A stretch of DNA of 64,000 nt from Kocuria sp. (GTDB lineage: Bacteria; Actinomycetota; Actinomycetes; Actinomycetales; Micrococcaceae). A model generated the notes under the pieces. The model saw nothing but the letters and a program-made list of their open reading frames with translations. It did no database searches and was not told the DNA's origin. Location of the stretch: positions 784,488 through 848,487 of the forward strand of contig JAUNHG010000001.1 of NCBI GenBank assembly GCA_030524035.1, given 5' to 3'. Both the position numbers and the translations under genes were made by a program. Of this stretch, positions 1 to 8,229 are shown in pieces (the first letter of the stretch is position 1; each line of letters starts with the position of its first letter).

Positions 1-2
1 CA

Positions 3-104
3 TCCACGAGTTCCTTCAACGGCACCTCTGATCTCAAAGGCCCTATACTTGATGATCCAAAGTCGTATGCAAGCGTAGAGATAAGAGCGAAAGAATTTGA
101 ATGA
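3..104 (+). CDS. C-terminal tail of an unidentified protein (partial)
   Basis: An open frame enters from the left edge and ends at a TGA at 102-104. Its last residues read GPILDDPKSYASVEIRAKEF and a final E, which looks like genuine protein rather than random translation. The stop overlaps the ATG of the next gene in an ATGA arrangement, the usual sign of translational coupling. That would explain why the next gene has no good ribosome binding site. The family cannot be named from 33 residues. Base composition is AT-richer than most of the window, like the next gene. The alternative is a chance open frame. Confidence 0.5.
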   Translation, partial: STSSFNGTSDLKGPILDDPKSYASVEIRAKEFE

Positions 105-1111
105 AAGCTGCACATGTTGTTAAGTATGATAAAAATAATATAGGGCTATCTATTAAGGAGGCCCCGAAGCCTCACATGAAAAATGGGCAGGCCCTCCTGA
201 GTGTTCTCGCTGCCGGGGTTAACCCGCTAGACGTTATGATCTCTCGAGGGGAGGTCAAGCTCATCGTCCCTTACTCTCTACCACTCATTGGTGGTAATGA
301 GGTTGTGGGGGTCATCGAATCCGTCAGTGCTTCGAATAATCGATTTAAAGTTGGCGATCGAGTCTTTGCTAGGCTTCCGCTAGGTGACATCGGTGCTTTT
401 GCTGAGTATGTGGCTGTAGATATCGATGCATTGGCTCTTGTGCCTGAATATTTGAGTGATACTGAAGCTGCGGCCGTTCCGCTGACTGCACTTACGGTCA
501 TGCAGTCGCTGGACATTATGGATCCGCAGCCCGGCGAAACGATTTTTATCTCAGGTGGAACCGGTGGTGTGGGTGCGATGGCAATACCTATTGCTAAAGC
601 GAAGGGTCTCACGGTGGTTACCAATGGGGCGGGGGACAGTAAAGAGCGTGTGCTCGATCTTGGTGCGGATCGATTCTTGGACTATAAGACAGAAAATTAC
701 GTCGATACCTTATCTAAAATCGACTATGCCCTCGACACCCTTGGTGGTGATGAAACCGAAAAGCAGATGGGAATTTTGAGGCCTGGGGGCCATATTGTTT
801 CCTTGCGCGCTATGCCGAATGTTGCTTTTGCTAAGCGCATGCAGTTTCCATGGTGGAAACAAGTTATTTTCACTTTTGCGGGGCAAAGGTTTGATCGAAT
901 GGCTAAACGATACGGGGTGAAATATGATTTCATATTCGTTGAGTCAAATGGTGAAAAACTTCAGCAGGTGGCCAAAATTCTAGACGATATTCGACTCAAA
1001 CCTTCGATTGATGCAGTTTTCAATTTCTCGGAAATCAATCAAGCTTTAGATAAGGTTTCCAATGGTCGATCGCGTGGTAAAACAGTAGTCACAATTCCCG
1101 AAACCACATAG
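101..1111 (+). CDS. Zinc-independent MDR-family NAD(P)-dependent oxidoreductase (quinone oxidoreductase-like)
   Basis: A 336-residue medium-chain dehydrogenase/reductase. The N-terminal GroES-like half (about 1-125) is followed by a Rossmann half with the nucleotide-binding motif GGTGGVG at 152-158. The GHE zinc motif of alcohol dehydrogenases is replaced by GNE at 65-67 and no structural cysteine cluster is present, so it should be a zinc-free reductase of the quinone oxidoreductase or enoyl reductase type; the substrate is unknown. The start overlaps the preceding stop (ATGA) and has only a weak Shine-Dalgarno sequence. Codon use is AT-richer than argS downstream (many ttt, aaa, gat, tta codons), which suggests recent acquisition. 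Confidence 0.85.
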   Translation: MKAAHVVKYDKNNIGLSIKEAPKPHMKNGQALLSVLAAGVNPLDVMISRGEVKLIVPYSLPLIGGNEVVGVIESVSASNNRFKVGDRVFARLPLGDIGAFAEYVAVDIDALALVPEYLSDTEAAAVPLTALTVMQSLDIMDPQPGETIFISGGTGGVGAMAIPIAKAKGLTVVTNGAGDSKERVLDLGADRFLDYKTENYVDTLSKIDYALDTLGGDETEKQMGILRPGGHIVSLRAMPNVAFAKRMQFPWWKQVIFTFAGQRFDRMAKRYGVKYDFIFVESNGEKLQQVAKILDDIRLKPSIDAVFNFSEINQALDKVSNGRSRGKTVVTIPETT

Positions 1112-1203
1112 CTTACGGTGTGCATTTTTGCTGCGCCCCCGCGCCCCGTAACGGTCCGGTACATGTCAACAAAGCCATGTGTTCCTGCGGCTACACTGGA
1201 CCG

Positions 1204-2859
1204 GTGACTCCCGAAGAATTAACCGACGTGGTCTCTGCGTGCCTACACGAAGCCCTAGCGCAGGGGGAACTCACCCTGTTAGAAGCCGACGCCACTATTC
1301 CTGACGTGCGGGTTGAGCGTCCCAAGAACCGCGACCACGGGGACTGGTCCACTAACATCGCCATGCAGTTGGCTAAAAAGGTCGGCAAAGCCCCCCGTGA
1401 TGTCGCGGTGGTGCTGCAACATCGGCTGGAAAATCACAGCGGTGTGGCATCGGCGCAGGTGGCGGGTCCGGGTTTTCTGAACATCACCGTGGAAGCGGCA
1501 GCGGCAGGGGCCTTGGCGCGCACCATTGTGGAAGCTGGGTCCTCCTATGGCCAGGGTCAAACCATGGCGGGGACCACTATTAACTTGGAATTCGTCTCCG
1601 CTAACCCCACCGGCCCCATTCACTTAGGGGGTACCCGGTGGGCCGCGGTAGGGGATTCCTTAGCGCGGATTTTTGAATCTCAAAGTGCCACCGTGATTCG
1701 TGAGTACTACTTCAATGATCATGGTGCTCAGATTGACCGCTTTTCGGCTTCTTTACTGGCAGCTGCCCGGCATGAACCCACTCCCGAAGACGGCTACGGT
1801 GGCGCATACATCACGGACATCGCTGATCGTGTACTTGCTGCCAACCCTCAAGCGCTTAACGCCCCGGATCCCCAAGAAATTTTCCGTTCAGCTGGGGTGG
1901 AATTTATGTTCGCGGATATCAAAGAATCCTTGCGTGAATTCGGGGTGGAATTTGACGTCTGGTTCCACGAAAATTCTCTGTTTGAGGACGGCACGGTCCC
2001 TGAACTGCTAGAGCAGCTGAAATCTCAGGACAGCCTGTACTTCGCGGACGGTGCGTGGTGGTTGCGGTCAACAAACTACGGGGATGACAAAGACCGAGTG
2101 GTCATCAAGTCAGATGGTGCCGCCGCTTACATCGCGGGCGATATCGCTTACTTCAAGAACAAACGTGACCGTGGCGCTGACCTGTGCATCTATATGCTCG
2201 GAGCCGACCACCACGGTTACGTCGCTCGCCTGAAAGCCGTGGCTGCCAGCCTGGGAGACGCCCCCTCCAGAGTGGAAGTATTGATCGGCCAAATGGTCAA
2301 CCTCGTCAAGGACGGCGTGGCTGTGCGTATGTCCAAACGCGCCGGAACGGTGGTCACCATGGAAGACCTTGTGGACGCTGTGGGCGTGGATGCCGCACGG
2401 TACTCACTGACCCGGTACTCGGTGGATTCCAATATTGACATTGACCTTGACCTACTCACCAAGCGCTCCACAGAAAACCCTGTGTTTTATGTGCAGTATG
2501 CCCACGCCCGTACCTGCGCGGTTGACCGTCATGCGGCTGCCGCAGGAGTCATCCGGGATTCCTTCGATGCGGCCGCGCTATCGCACGAGACTGAAAGCGA
2601 ACTGTTAGCAGCACTCGGTGCTTACCCGTCCGTGGTTGCAGAAGCAGCCAGGCTCCGGGAACCGCACCGCGTAGCCCGCCACCTGGAAGTAATCGCGGGT
2701 GCCTACCACCGCTGGTATGCCGCATGCCGGGTCGTCCCTGCGGCGGAAGAACAGATCACTGACACACACTGCACTCGGTTGTGGCTCAATGACGCCGCCC
2801 GTCAAACCTTGGTTAATGGTCTTGACTTACTGGGTGTTTCGGCCCCGGAAAGGATGTGA
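1204..2859 (+). CDS. argS: Arginyl-tRNA synthetase
   Basis: Class I aminoacyl-tRNA synthetase that charges tRNA-Arg in the cytoplasm. The 551-residue protein has the N-terminal Arg-S additional domain, a HIGH-type motif HLGG at 140-143 (within SANPTGPIHLGG), the KMSKS-equivalent VRMSKRAG and a C-terminal DALR anticodon-binding domain. The open frame extends upstream to an ATG at 1120, but those 28 residues (a Cys-rich stretch) do not resemble the family. The GTG at 1204, giving MTPEELTDVV, matches the usual actinobacterial N-terminus. The stop lies within a few bases of the lysA start, so argS and lysA are probably co-transcribed. Confidence 0.95.
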   Translation: MTPEELTDVVSACLHEALAQGELTLLEADATIPDVRVERPKNRDHGDWSTNIAMQLAKKVGKAPRDVAVVLQHRLENHSGVASAQVAGPGFLNITVEAAAAGALARTIVEAGSSYGQGQTMAGTTINLEFVSANPTGPIHLGGTRWAAVGDSLARIFESQSATVIREYYFNDHGAQIDRFSASLLAAARHEPTPEDGYGGAYITDIADRVLAANPQALNAPDPQEIFRSAGVEFMFADIKESLREFGVEFDVWFHENSLFEDGTVPELLEQLKSQDSLYFADGAWWLRSTNYGDDKDRVVIKSDGAAAYIAGDIAYFKNKRDRGADLCIYMLGADHHGYVARLKAVAASLGDAPSRVEVLIGQMVNLVKDGVAVRMSKRAGTVVTMEDLVDAVGVDAARYSLTRYSVDSNIDIDLDLLTKRSTENPVFYVQYAHARTCAVDRHAAAAGVIRDSFDAAALSHETESELLAALGAYPSVVAEAARLREPHRVARHLEVIAGAYHRWYAACRVVPAAEEQITDTHCTRLWLNDAARQTLVNGLDLLGVSAPERM

Positions 2860-2861
2860 CC

Positions 2862-4481
2862 GTGCCTCAATCCGACCCCACAGACCCCCGTGACGACGCT
2901 CAGGACGTCGTCACCACCGGATTCCGGTTACGCCCGGTACCCATGGTGGAGCCGGTCACCGAAGATTCGTGGCACACCGGGCCCAGTGTCCTGGCGCCAC
3001 CATGGCTCAATGTGCCCCAGGACTGGCAGTACCTCAACCCCACAATCTGGCCGGAAGCCTTTAGCCGGTCAGATAACGGCGAATTGACCGTATCTGGCGT
3101 GAGTGTTAAAGAACTGGCTGAAACTTATGGGACCCCCCTGTACGTGCTGTCCGAAGACACTTTCCGTCAGCGCGCCCGTGAATTCCGCACAGCGTTTGAA
3201 ACCGCTTTTCACCGTATTGGCGCAGACGTGTCCGTGTACTTTGCCGGTAAATCTTTCCTGACTCCCGATGTCGTCCGATGGGTATGGGAAGAAGGCTTGA
3301 ACTTAGATACCGCATCTGGCGGGGAAATGGCATGCGCTTTACGTGGCGGCATGGACCCCGCACGGATGGCGTTGCACGGCAACAATAAATCCGCCGCGGA
3401 AATTACCCGGGCCTTAGACGCCGGAGTGGGGCGCATCGTGGTGGATTCTTTACCAGAAATTGAATTGGTGGGGCGCCTTGCTCGCACCCTGGGAGTAACC
3501 GCACCGGTGATGCTGCGTGTGACCCCGGGGGTGCATGCTGAAACCCACGAATTCATTGCCACAGCCCATGAGGACCAAAAATTTGGGCTCTCTTTAGCTG
3601 CAGGCTCGGCTGACGCCTCTGAACAGTCCACCGCGTTGCCGTCCGCAGCCATGCGGGCTGTCAGTGAGTGCGTGGCTGACCCCAACCTTGATCTCCAGGG
3701 AATCCACTGCCACATTGGCTCACAAATTTTTACTGCCGACGGATTCATCCAAGCCGCTGAACGGGTCTTGGGATTTATGGCGGAAGTGCGGGGAAAATTC
3801 GGTGTTCAGTTGCCGCAACTAGACCTGGGCGGTGGGTACGGCATTGCCTATACCGAGGCAGATTCCCCACGTTCTGCACAGCAGATCGCTGATTCTTTAG
3901 CGGAAGCTGTCCAAGCTACGTGCCAACACCGTGACCTTCCGGTGCCGCACCTGTCCTTTGAACCTGGCCGCGCCATCGTGGGACCAGCGGGAATCACGCT
4001 CTACACGGTCGGAACACTCAAAGGAGTGACGGTTGAATCTGGGTTGACCCGGCGTTATGTGTCCGTAGATGGTGGGATGTCAGATAATCCCCGGCCCGTT
4101 CTCTACGGTGCGGATTACTCTGTGGTGGTTGCTGACGCTACAGCGGCCAGCACCGCCGATCCCGTGTTTTCCCGCATAGTCGGTAAACACTGTGAATCAG
4201 GGGATATTGTGGTTAATGCCGCCTACCTACCCGCAGATCTTGCCGCAGGTGACTTGGTGGCGGTACCCGCGACGGGCGCTTATTGTTGGGCGTTATCCAG
4301 TAATTACAACTGGCTTCCACGCCCTACCGTGATCTCTGTGGGAACAACATCGGGTGAACCACGGGTCCACGTGATGGTGCGTGGGGAAACTGAAGATGAT
4401 CTCTTCGCCAGAATGGCGCCGTCCGATGCTACGGATGGGCACTTGTCGATGTCCGAACCCCCTCAGCATGGTGATGCATGA
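2862..4481 (+). CDS. lysA: Diaminopimelate decarboxylase
   Basis: PLP enzyme for the last step of lysine synthesis, meso-diaminopimelate to L-lysine plus CO2. The fold-type III decarboxylase shows the PLP lysine in YFAGK at 126-130, the glycine loop GGGYG and the motif EPGRAIVG. The CESGD motif supplies active-site residues from the partner subunit. The GTG at 2862 lies 7 nt after the Shine-Dalgarno AAAGGA (2849-2854). The GTG at 2856 is also in frame but sits too close to it. The protein is long (539 residues) because of about 75 unmatched N-terminal residues before the barrel. It follows argS directly and precedes hom, so aspartate-family genes are grouped. Confidence 0.95.
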   Translation: MPQSDPTDPRDDAQDVVTTGFRLRPVPMVEPVTEDSWHTGPSVLAPPWLNVPQDWQYLNPTIWPEAFSRSDNGELTVSGVSVKELAETYGTPLYVLSEDTFRQRAREFRTAFETAFHRIGADVSVYFAGKSFLTPDVVRWVWEEGLNLDTASGGEMACALRGGMDPARMALHGNNKSAAEITRALDAGVGRIVVDSLPEIELVGRLARTLGVTAPVMLRVTPGVHAETHEFIATAHEDQKFGLSLAAGSADASEQSTALPSAAMRAVSECVADPNLDLQGIHCHIGSQIFTADGFIQAAERVLGFMAEVRGKFGVQLPQLDLGGGYGIAYTEADSPRSAQQIADSLAEAVQATCQHRDLPVPHLSFEPGRAIVGPAGITLYTVGTLKGVTVESGLTRRYVSVDGGMSDNPRPVLYGADYSVVVADATAASTADPVFSRIVGKHCESGDIVVNAAYLPADLAAGDLVAVPATGAYCWALSSNYNWLPRPTVISVGTTSGEPRVHVMVRGETEDDLFARMAPSDATDGHLSMSEPPQHGDA

Positions 4482-4517
4482 CCAGGCTGTCCTCTACTCA
4501 CTTTTTTGGAGTCTGAT

Positions 4518-5894
4518 GTGACCAATACCGTCGCTTTGCCTGGTGAAGAGCGTCTTCGCCCCCCAATTCCTGCGGTCCGCGTAGCGTTACTTGGCGCAGG
4601 GAATGTGGGAGCGGAAGTTGCGCGGATTCTGCTCACTGACGCCACAGAGCTGGGGGAGCGGATCGGCGCGCGTCCGGAACTGATTGGCGTGGCAGTACGC
4701 GATGTTGATGCCCCACGCACTGTGGACCTGCCCCGTGGGCTGCTCACGACGGACGCTGACGCTTTGATCGATGCTGCCGATGTGGTGGTGGAACTCACAG
4801 GCGGCATTGAACCCGCCCGCACGCGGACCCTGCGGGCGCTCACCGCCGGTAAGCCGGTGATTTCTGGGAACAAGGCGTTGTTGGCACACCACGGGGCTGA
4901 ACTGCACGCTGCCGCAGAGGCTGCCGGTACCAGCCTTGCGTATGAAGCTGCTGTGGCCGGGGCCATCCCGATTGTGCGCCCCATGCTGGAGTCATTGTCC
5001 GGTGATCGTGTCAAACGGGTCTTGGGCATTATGAACGGGACCACCAACTACATTCTGGATCAAATGGACACCACGGGGGCCAGCTTTGATGAAGCCTTGG
5101 CGGAAGCCCAACGGTTGGGGTACGCGGAAGCTGACCCCACAGCGGACGTGGAAGGTCACGACGCTGCATCAAAAGTAGCTGTCTTGGGCGGTATCGCTTT
5201 CCATTCTTCATACACGTTTGACGATGTCTATTGCCGGGGGATCACCGGCGTGACGGCTCAAGATGTGGATGCAGCAAAGCAGGCCGGGTACGTCATCAAG
5301 CTTTTGGGCGTGGCGGAGCTGGTCACCGATCCTCAGTCCCCACATGTGGAACCTAGCGTTAACCTGCGGGTGGTGCCCACGATGCTGCCGCGTCAGCACC
5401 CCCTGGCCGGCGTGCGGGGTGCTTTTAACGCGGTGTTTGTGGAGGCTGAAAATGCCGGGGAGCTAATGTTCTACGGCCCCGGTGCCGGTGGAGCCCCCAC
5501 AGCGTCGGCGGTTATGGGAGATCTGGTGGTGGCGTTGCGGCGTTCCATCGTGGGTGGTCCTGGTGTGGGGCCGTCATTTCACGCTAATCTTCGAGCAACG
5601 GGCATGGATGGGGTACTGACGAGTTTTTCATTAACCCTGCTATGTTCGGATCACACGGGAGTTTTGGCGGAAATTTCCTCGGTTTTTGCAGAACACGGGG
5701 TATCTATTTCCACCATGCAACAATGTGACCTTCCCGAAGACCCTGCCTACCCGGGCCAACGATTAGCGGAACTGCGATTTGTTACCCATCGAGCGCGTAA
5801 TGCCGATTTAGTGCGGACTATTGAAGCGATCCGGCAGTTGGACGCTGTCCTGGATCTTCGCGGATTGATTCGTGTAGAAAGCGATTCCTCATAA
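4518..5894 (+). CDS. hom: Homoserine dehydrogenase
   Basis: NAD(P)H-dependent reduction of aspartate semialdehyde to homoserine, the branch to threonine and methionine. The 458-residue protein has the nucleotide-binding motif GAGNVG at 26-31, a catalytic domain with MNGTTNYILDQM, and a C-terminal ACT domain (HTGVLAEISSVFAEHGVSI) that usually senses threonine. The GTG at 4518 is 6 nt after GGAG; an upstream TTG at 4506 would lie inside the Shine-Dalgarno region. It lies 36 nt downstream of lysA and 55 nt upstream of thrC, in one likely transcript. Confidence 0.95.
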   Translation: MTNTVALPGEERLRPPIPAVRVALLGAGNVGAEVARILLTDATELGERIGARPELIGVAVRDVDAPRTVDLPRGLLTTDADALIDAADVVVELTGGIEPARTRTLRALTAGKPVISGNKALLAHHGAELHAAAEAAGTSLAYEAAVAGAIPIVRPMLESLSGDRVKRVLGIMNGTTNYILDQMDTTGASFDEALAEAQRLGYAEADPTADVEGHDAASKVAVLGGIAFHSSYTFDDVYCRGITGVTAQDVDAAKQAGYVIKLLGVAELVTDPQSPHVEPSVNLRVVPTMLPRQHPLAGVRGAFNAVFVEAENAGELMFYGPGAGGAPTASAVMGDLVVALRRSIVGGPGVGPSFHANLRATGMDGVLTSFSLTLLCSDHTGVLAEISSVFAEHGVSISTMQQCDLPEDPAYPGQRLAELRFVTHRARNADLVRTIEAIRQLDAVLDLRGLIRVESDSS

Positions 5895-5949
5895 ATTTCT
5901 GCAGGATAAAGAACAGTAACTGAAACTCAATATTCTTTGGAGAAACACT

Positions 5950-7059
5950 ATGGCTCACGTGTGGCAAGGCGTCATTAACGAATACCGCAACCGTCTGCCG
6001 GTTACCGACTCCACTCCCGTGGTAACCATGGGGGAGGGGGGGACGCCGTTGATTAAGGCGCATGCGTTGTCCGAAGCAACCGGTAACCACGTGTGGGTCA
6101 AGTATGAGGGCATGAATCCCACCGGATCCTTCAAAGACCGTGGCATGACGATGGCTATTACCCGCGCTCAAGAGGAAGGCGCCAAAGCAGTAGTGTGCGC
6201 TTCCACCGGGAATACCTCGGCTTCCGCCGCTGCGTACGCCAAACAGGCGGGTATGAGATGTGCGGTATTGGTGCCGGAAGGAAAAATTGCCATGGGTAAA
6301 ATGGCCCAGGCTGTGGCACATGGGGCAGATATCATTCAGATTGACGGAAATTTTGATAACTGTCTGGATGTGGCTCGTAAACTTTCAGAATCTTATCCGG
6401 TGTTTTTGGTAAATTCTGTGAATCCATACCGTATTCAGGGCCAAAAAACTGCAGCTTTTGAGGTGGTTGATACTCTGGGTGACGCTCCGGATTATCACAT
6501 TCTTCCCGTGGGGAATGCGGGAAATATTACGGGATACTGGAAGGGCTATACCGAGTACGCTGCCCCTTACACCAACGACGCTGGACAGCAGCTACCGGCG
6601 GTTTCTACTAAAACTCCAATCATGTGGGGTTTCCAGGCTGAAGGAGCCGCCCCCTTGGTGGCCGGTCACCCCATTGATTCCCCCGAAACGATTGCCACAG
6701 CTATTCGGATTGGCAATCCCGCATCCTGGGATACCGCTATTGCGGCACGTGATGAATCTGGCGGATTGATTGAAGCGGTAACGGACCAGGACATTATTGA
6801 AGCCCAACGGTTTTTATCTTCTCGTGACGGAGTGTTTGTGGAACCCGGGTCAGCTGCGGGTGTGGCTGGGTTGCTCAAGAAATTCCGGGAGGGTGCTGCA
6901 CCTACTGCAGCCACCATGGTGATTACAGTCACGGGTCATGGCTTAAAAGATCCTCAATGGGCAGTCAGGGGCGCTGAACAGGAAGATCCTGCGTCCGTTG
7001 AGCCCAAGCGGGTGGCTTACGACGTCGTATCTGTGGCAGGGGCGCTGGGGTTGGCGTGA
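5950..7059 (+). CDS. thrC: Threonine synthase
   Basis: PLP-dependent conversion of O-phosphohomoserine to threonine. The 369-residue protein is the short actinobacterial type. The PLP lysine is K62 in [12 protein letters not shown] and the phosphate-binding glycine loop is [16 protein letters not shown] Shine-Dalgarno GGAG precedes the ATG at 5950. The stop overlaps the thrB start by 4 nt (GTGA), so thrC and thrB are translationally coupled. Confidence 0.95.
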   Translation: MAHVWQGVINEYRNRLPVTDSTPVVTMGEGGTPLIKAHALSEATGNHVWVKYEGMNPTGSFKDRGMTMAITRAQEEGAKAVVCASTGNTSASAAAYAKQAGMRCAVLVPEGKIAMGKMAQAVAHGADIIQIDGNFDNCLDVARKLSESYPVFLVNSVNPYRIQGQKTAAFEVVDTLGDAPDYHILPVGNAGNITGYWKGYTEYAAPYTNDAGQQLPAVSTKTPIMWGFQAEGAAPLVAGHPIDSPETIATAIRIGNPASWDTAIAARDESGGLIEAVTDQDIIEAQRFLSSRDGVFVEPGSAAGVAGLLKKFREGAAPTAATMVITVTGHGLKDPQWAVRGAEQEDPASVEPKRVAYDVVSVAGALGLA

Positions 7060-8024
7060 GATCCGTACAATGGCGTGATGTTTTGACGCCCGCAGATGCC
7101 GTAACAGTTCAGGTGCCTGCATCTAGTGGCAATGTAGGGCCGGGTTACGACAGCTTAGGGTTGGCGCTGGGTCACACCGACACCGTTCGGGTGGAAGTTG
7201 TGGAATGTGGGCTGGAATTTGATCTTCAGGGCGAGGGGTGCGAGTCGGTGCCGCGTAATGCGGACCACCTGTTGGTTCGCGCCATTCGTGCTGCTTGGTC
7301 TGCTGCTGGAATAACGGGTCAGCCCGGGTTGCGCGTGAGTACACAGAATCGGATTCCACATGGGCGGGGGATGGGCTCATCAGCAGCGTGTGCTGTGGCT
7401 GGTGTGGTGGCGGCTAATACTTTGCTTCCAGATTCGGTGCGATTGACTGATGATCAGGTGCTGCAGGTATGTGCTGGGCTGGAAGGCCATCCGGATAACG
7501 TGGCGCCTTCCCTGTATGGCGGCTTGACGATTTCCTGGGGGCAACCGGACCAGTGGCATAGTGCACGGGTGCAGGTTCACCCCCATGTCGTTGCGGTGGT
7601 AGCCATCCCGAATTACGAGGTACCTACGGCTCTGGCTCGCTCCCTGCTACCTGCCGAAGTGCCCCACCGTACCGCTGCAGTCAATGCGGGGCGCGCGGCG
7701 TTGCTTATCGAAGCCCTTACCCGATCCCCGGCGCTTTTGCTGCCGGCCACCCACGATGGTTTGCACCAGCCTTTCAGGGCGCAGGCCATGGAACCCAGCA
7801 TTGCGGTGGTGGCCTATTTGCGTGAGCAAGGCCATGCCGCTGTGATTTCTGGGGCGGGTCCTACTGTCCTCACTTTGGCCCCAACCGATACAGCAGCACA
7901 GCAGGTCGGCGCAGATATAGCCCGATTCACAGCCCGGGGGGACAGTCGATATGAACACGTCACATGGCGTGTTTTGCAGCTGAGTGTGCCCACAGAGGGT
8001 GTTAAGGTGGTTGAGCATTCGTAA
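7056..8024 (+). CDS. thrB: Homoserine kinase
   Basis: ATP-dependent phosphorylation of homoserine, feeding ThrC. The 322-residue GHMP kinase has the ATP-binding motif [12 protein letters not shown] at about 100-111, the N-terminal [15 protein letters not shown] and the C-terminal SGAGPTVL loop. It starts with GTG at 7056, overlapping the thrC stop. The order hom-thrC-thrB completes the threonine branch, and thrB is the last gene of this block before a 205-nt gap and rho. Confidence 0.95.
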   Translation: MRSVQWRDVLTPADAVTVQVPASSGNVGPGYDSLGLALGHTDTVRVEVVECGLEFDLQGEGCESVPRNADHLLVRAIRAAWSAAGITGQPGLRVSTQNRIPHGRGMGSSAACAVAGVVAANTLLPDSVRLTDDQVLQVCAGLEGHPDNVAPSLYGGLTISWGQPDQWHSARVQVHPHVVAVVAIPNYEVPTALARSLLPAEVPHRTAAVNAGRAALLIEALTRSPALLLPATHDGLHQPFRAQAMEPSIAVVAYLREQGHAAVISGAGPTVLTLAPTDTAAQQVGADIARFTARGDSRYEHVTWRVLQLSVPTEGVKVVEHS

Positions 8025-8176
8025 GGGTGCGGCCTGAATCCGGGTCGCTGAGGATGCCCCCAGATCCCGTGGACCAGCGCGCTGCTGTGTGGCATTTGCG
8101 CTGTTCAAAGATCATGACCACATCTCGTCTGAGTGGATGTGGGCGGCCCGTCGTGCGCGGCTCGCATAACCATCAC

Positions 8177-8204
8177 GGCTGCCGGCCTCTGAGTTGCGGC
8201 AGCC
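8177..8204 (+). promoter_or_regulatory. Hairpin in the thrB-rho gap
   Basis: GGCTGCCG (8177-8184) pairs perfectly with CGGCAGCC (8197-8204) around a 12-nt loop. It lies 25 nt upstream of the rho start and just before the rho Shine-Dalgarno sequence. No T-run follows, so it is not a classic terminator. It could be part of a rho leader or the 3' end of the thr transcript; which of these is not shown by the sequence. The rest of 8025-8229 has no convincing gene. Confidence 0.4.
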
Positions 8205-8229
8205 CCAATCGAGGGAAAAGGAAACCTTC

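Noticed and set aside
1..118. A minus-strand open frame from ATG 118 to the left edge
   Set aside because: It overlaps the MDR gene start head-on and has no signal; the plus-strand tail with an ATGA overlap explains the same bases better.
1120..1203. Extension of argS to the ATG at 1120
   Set aside because: The extra 28 residues are Cys/Pro-rich and unlike ArgS; GTG 1204 gives the expected MTPEEL start.
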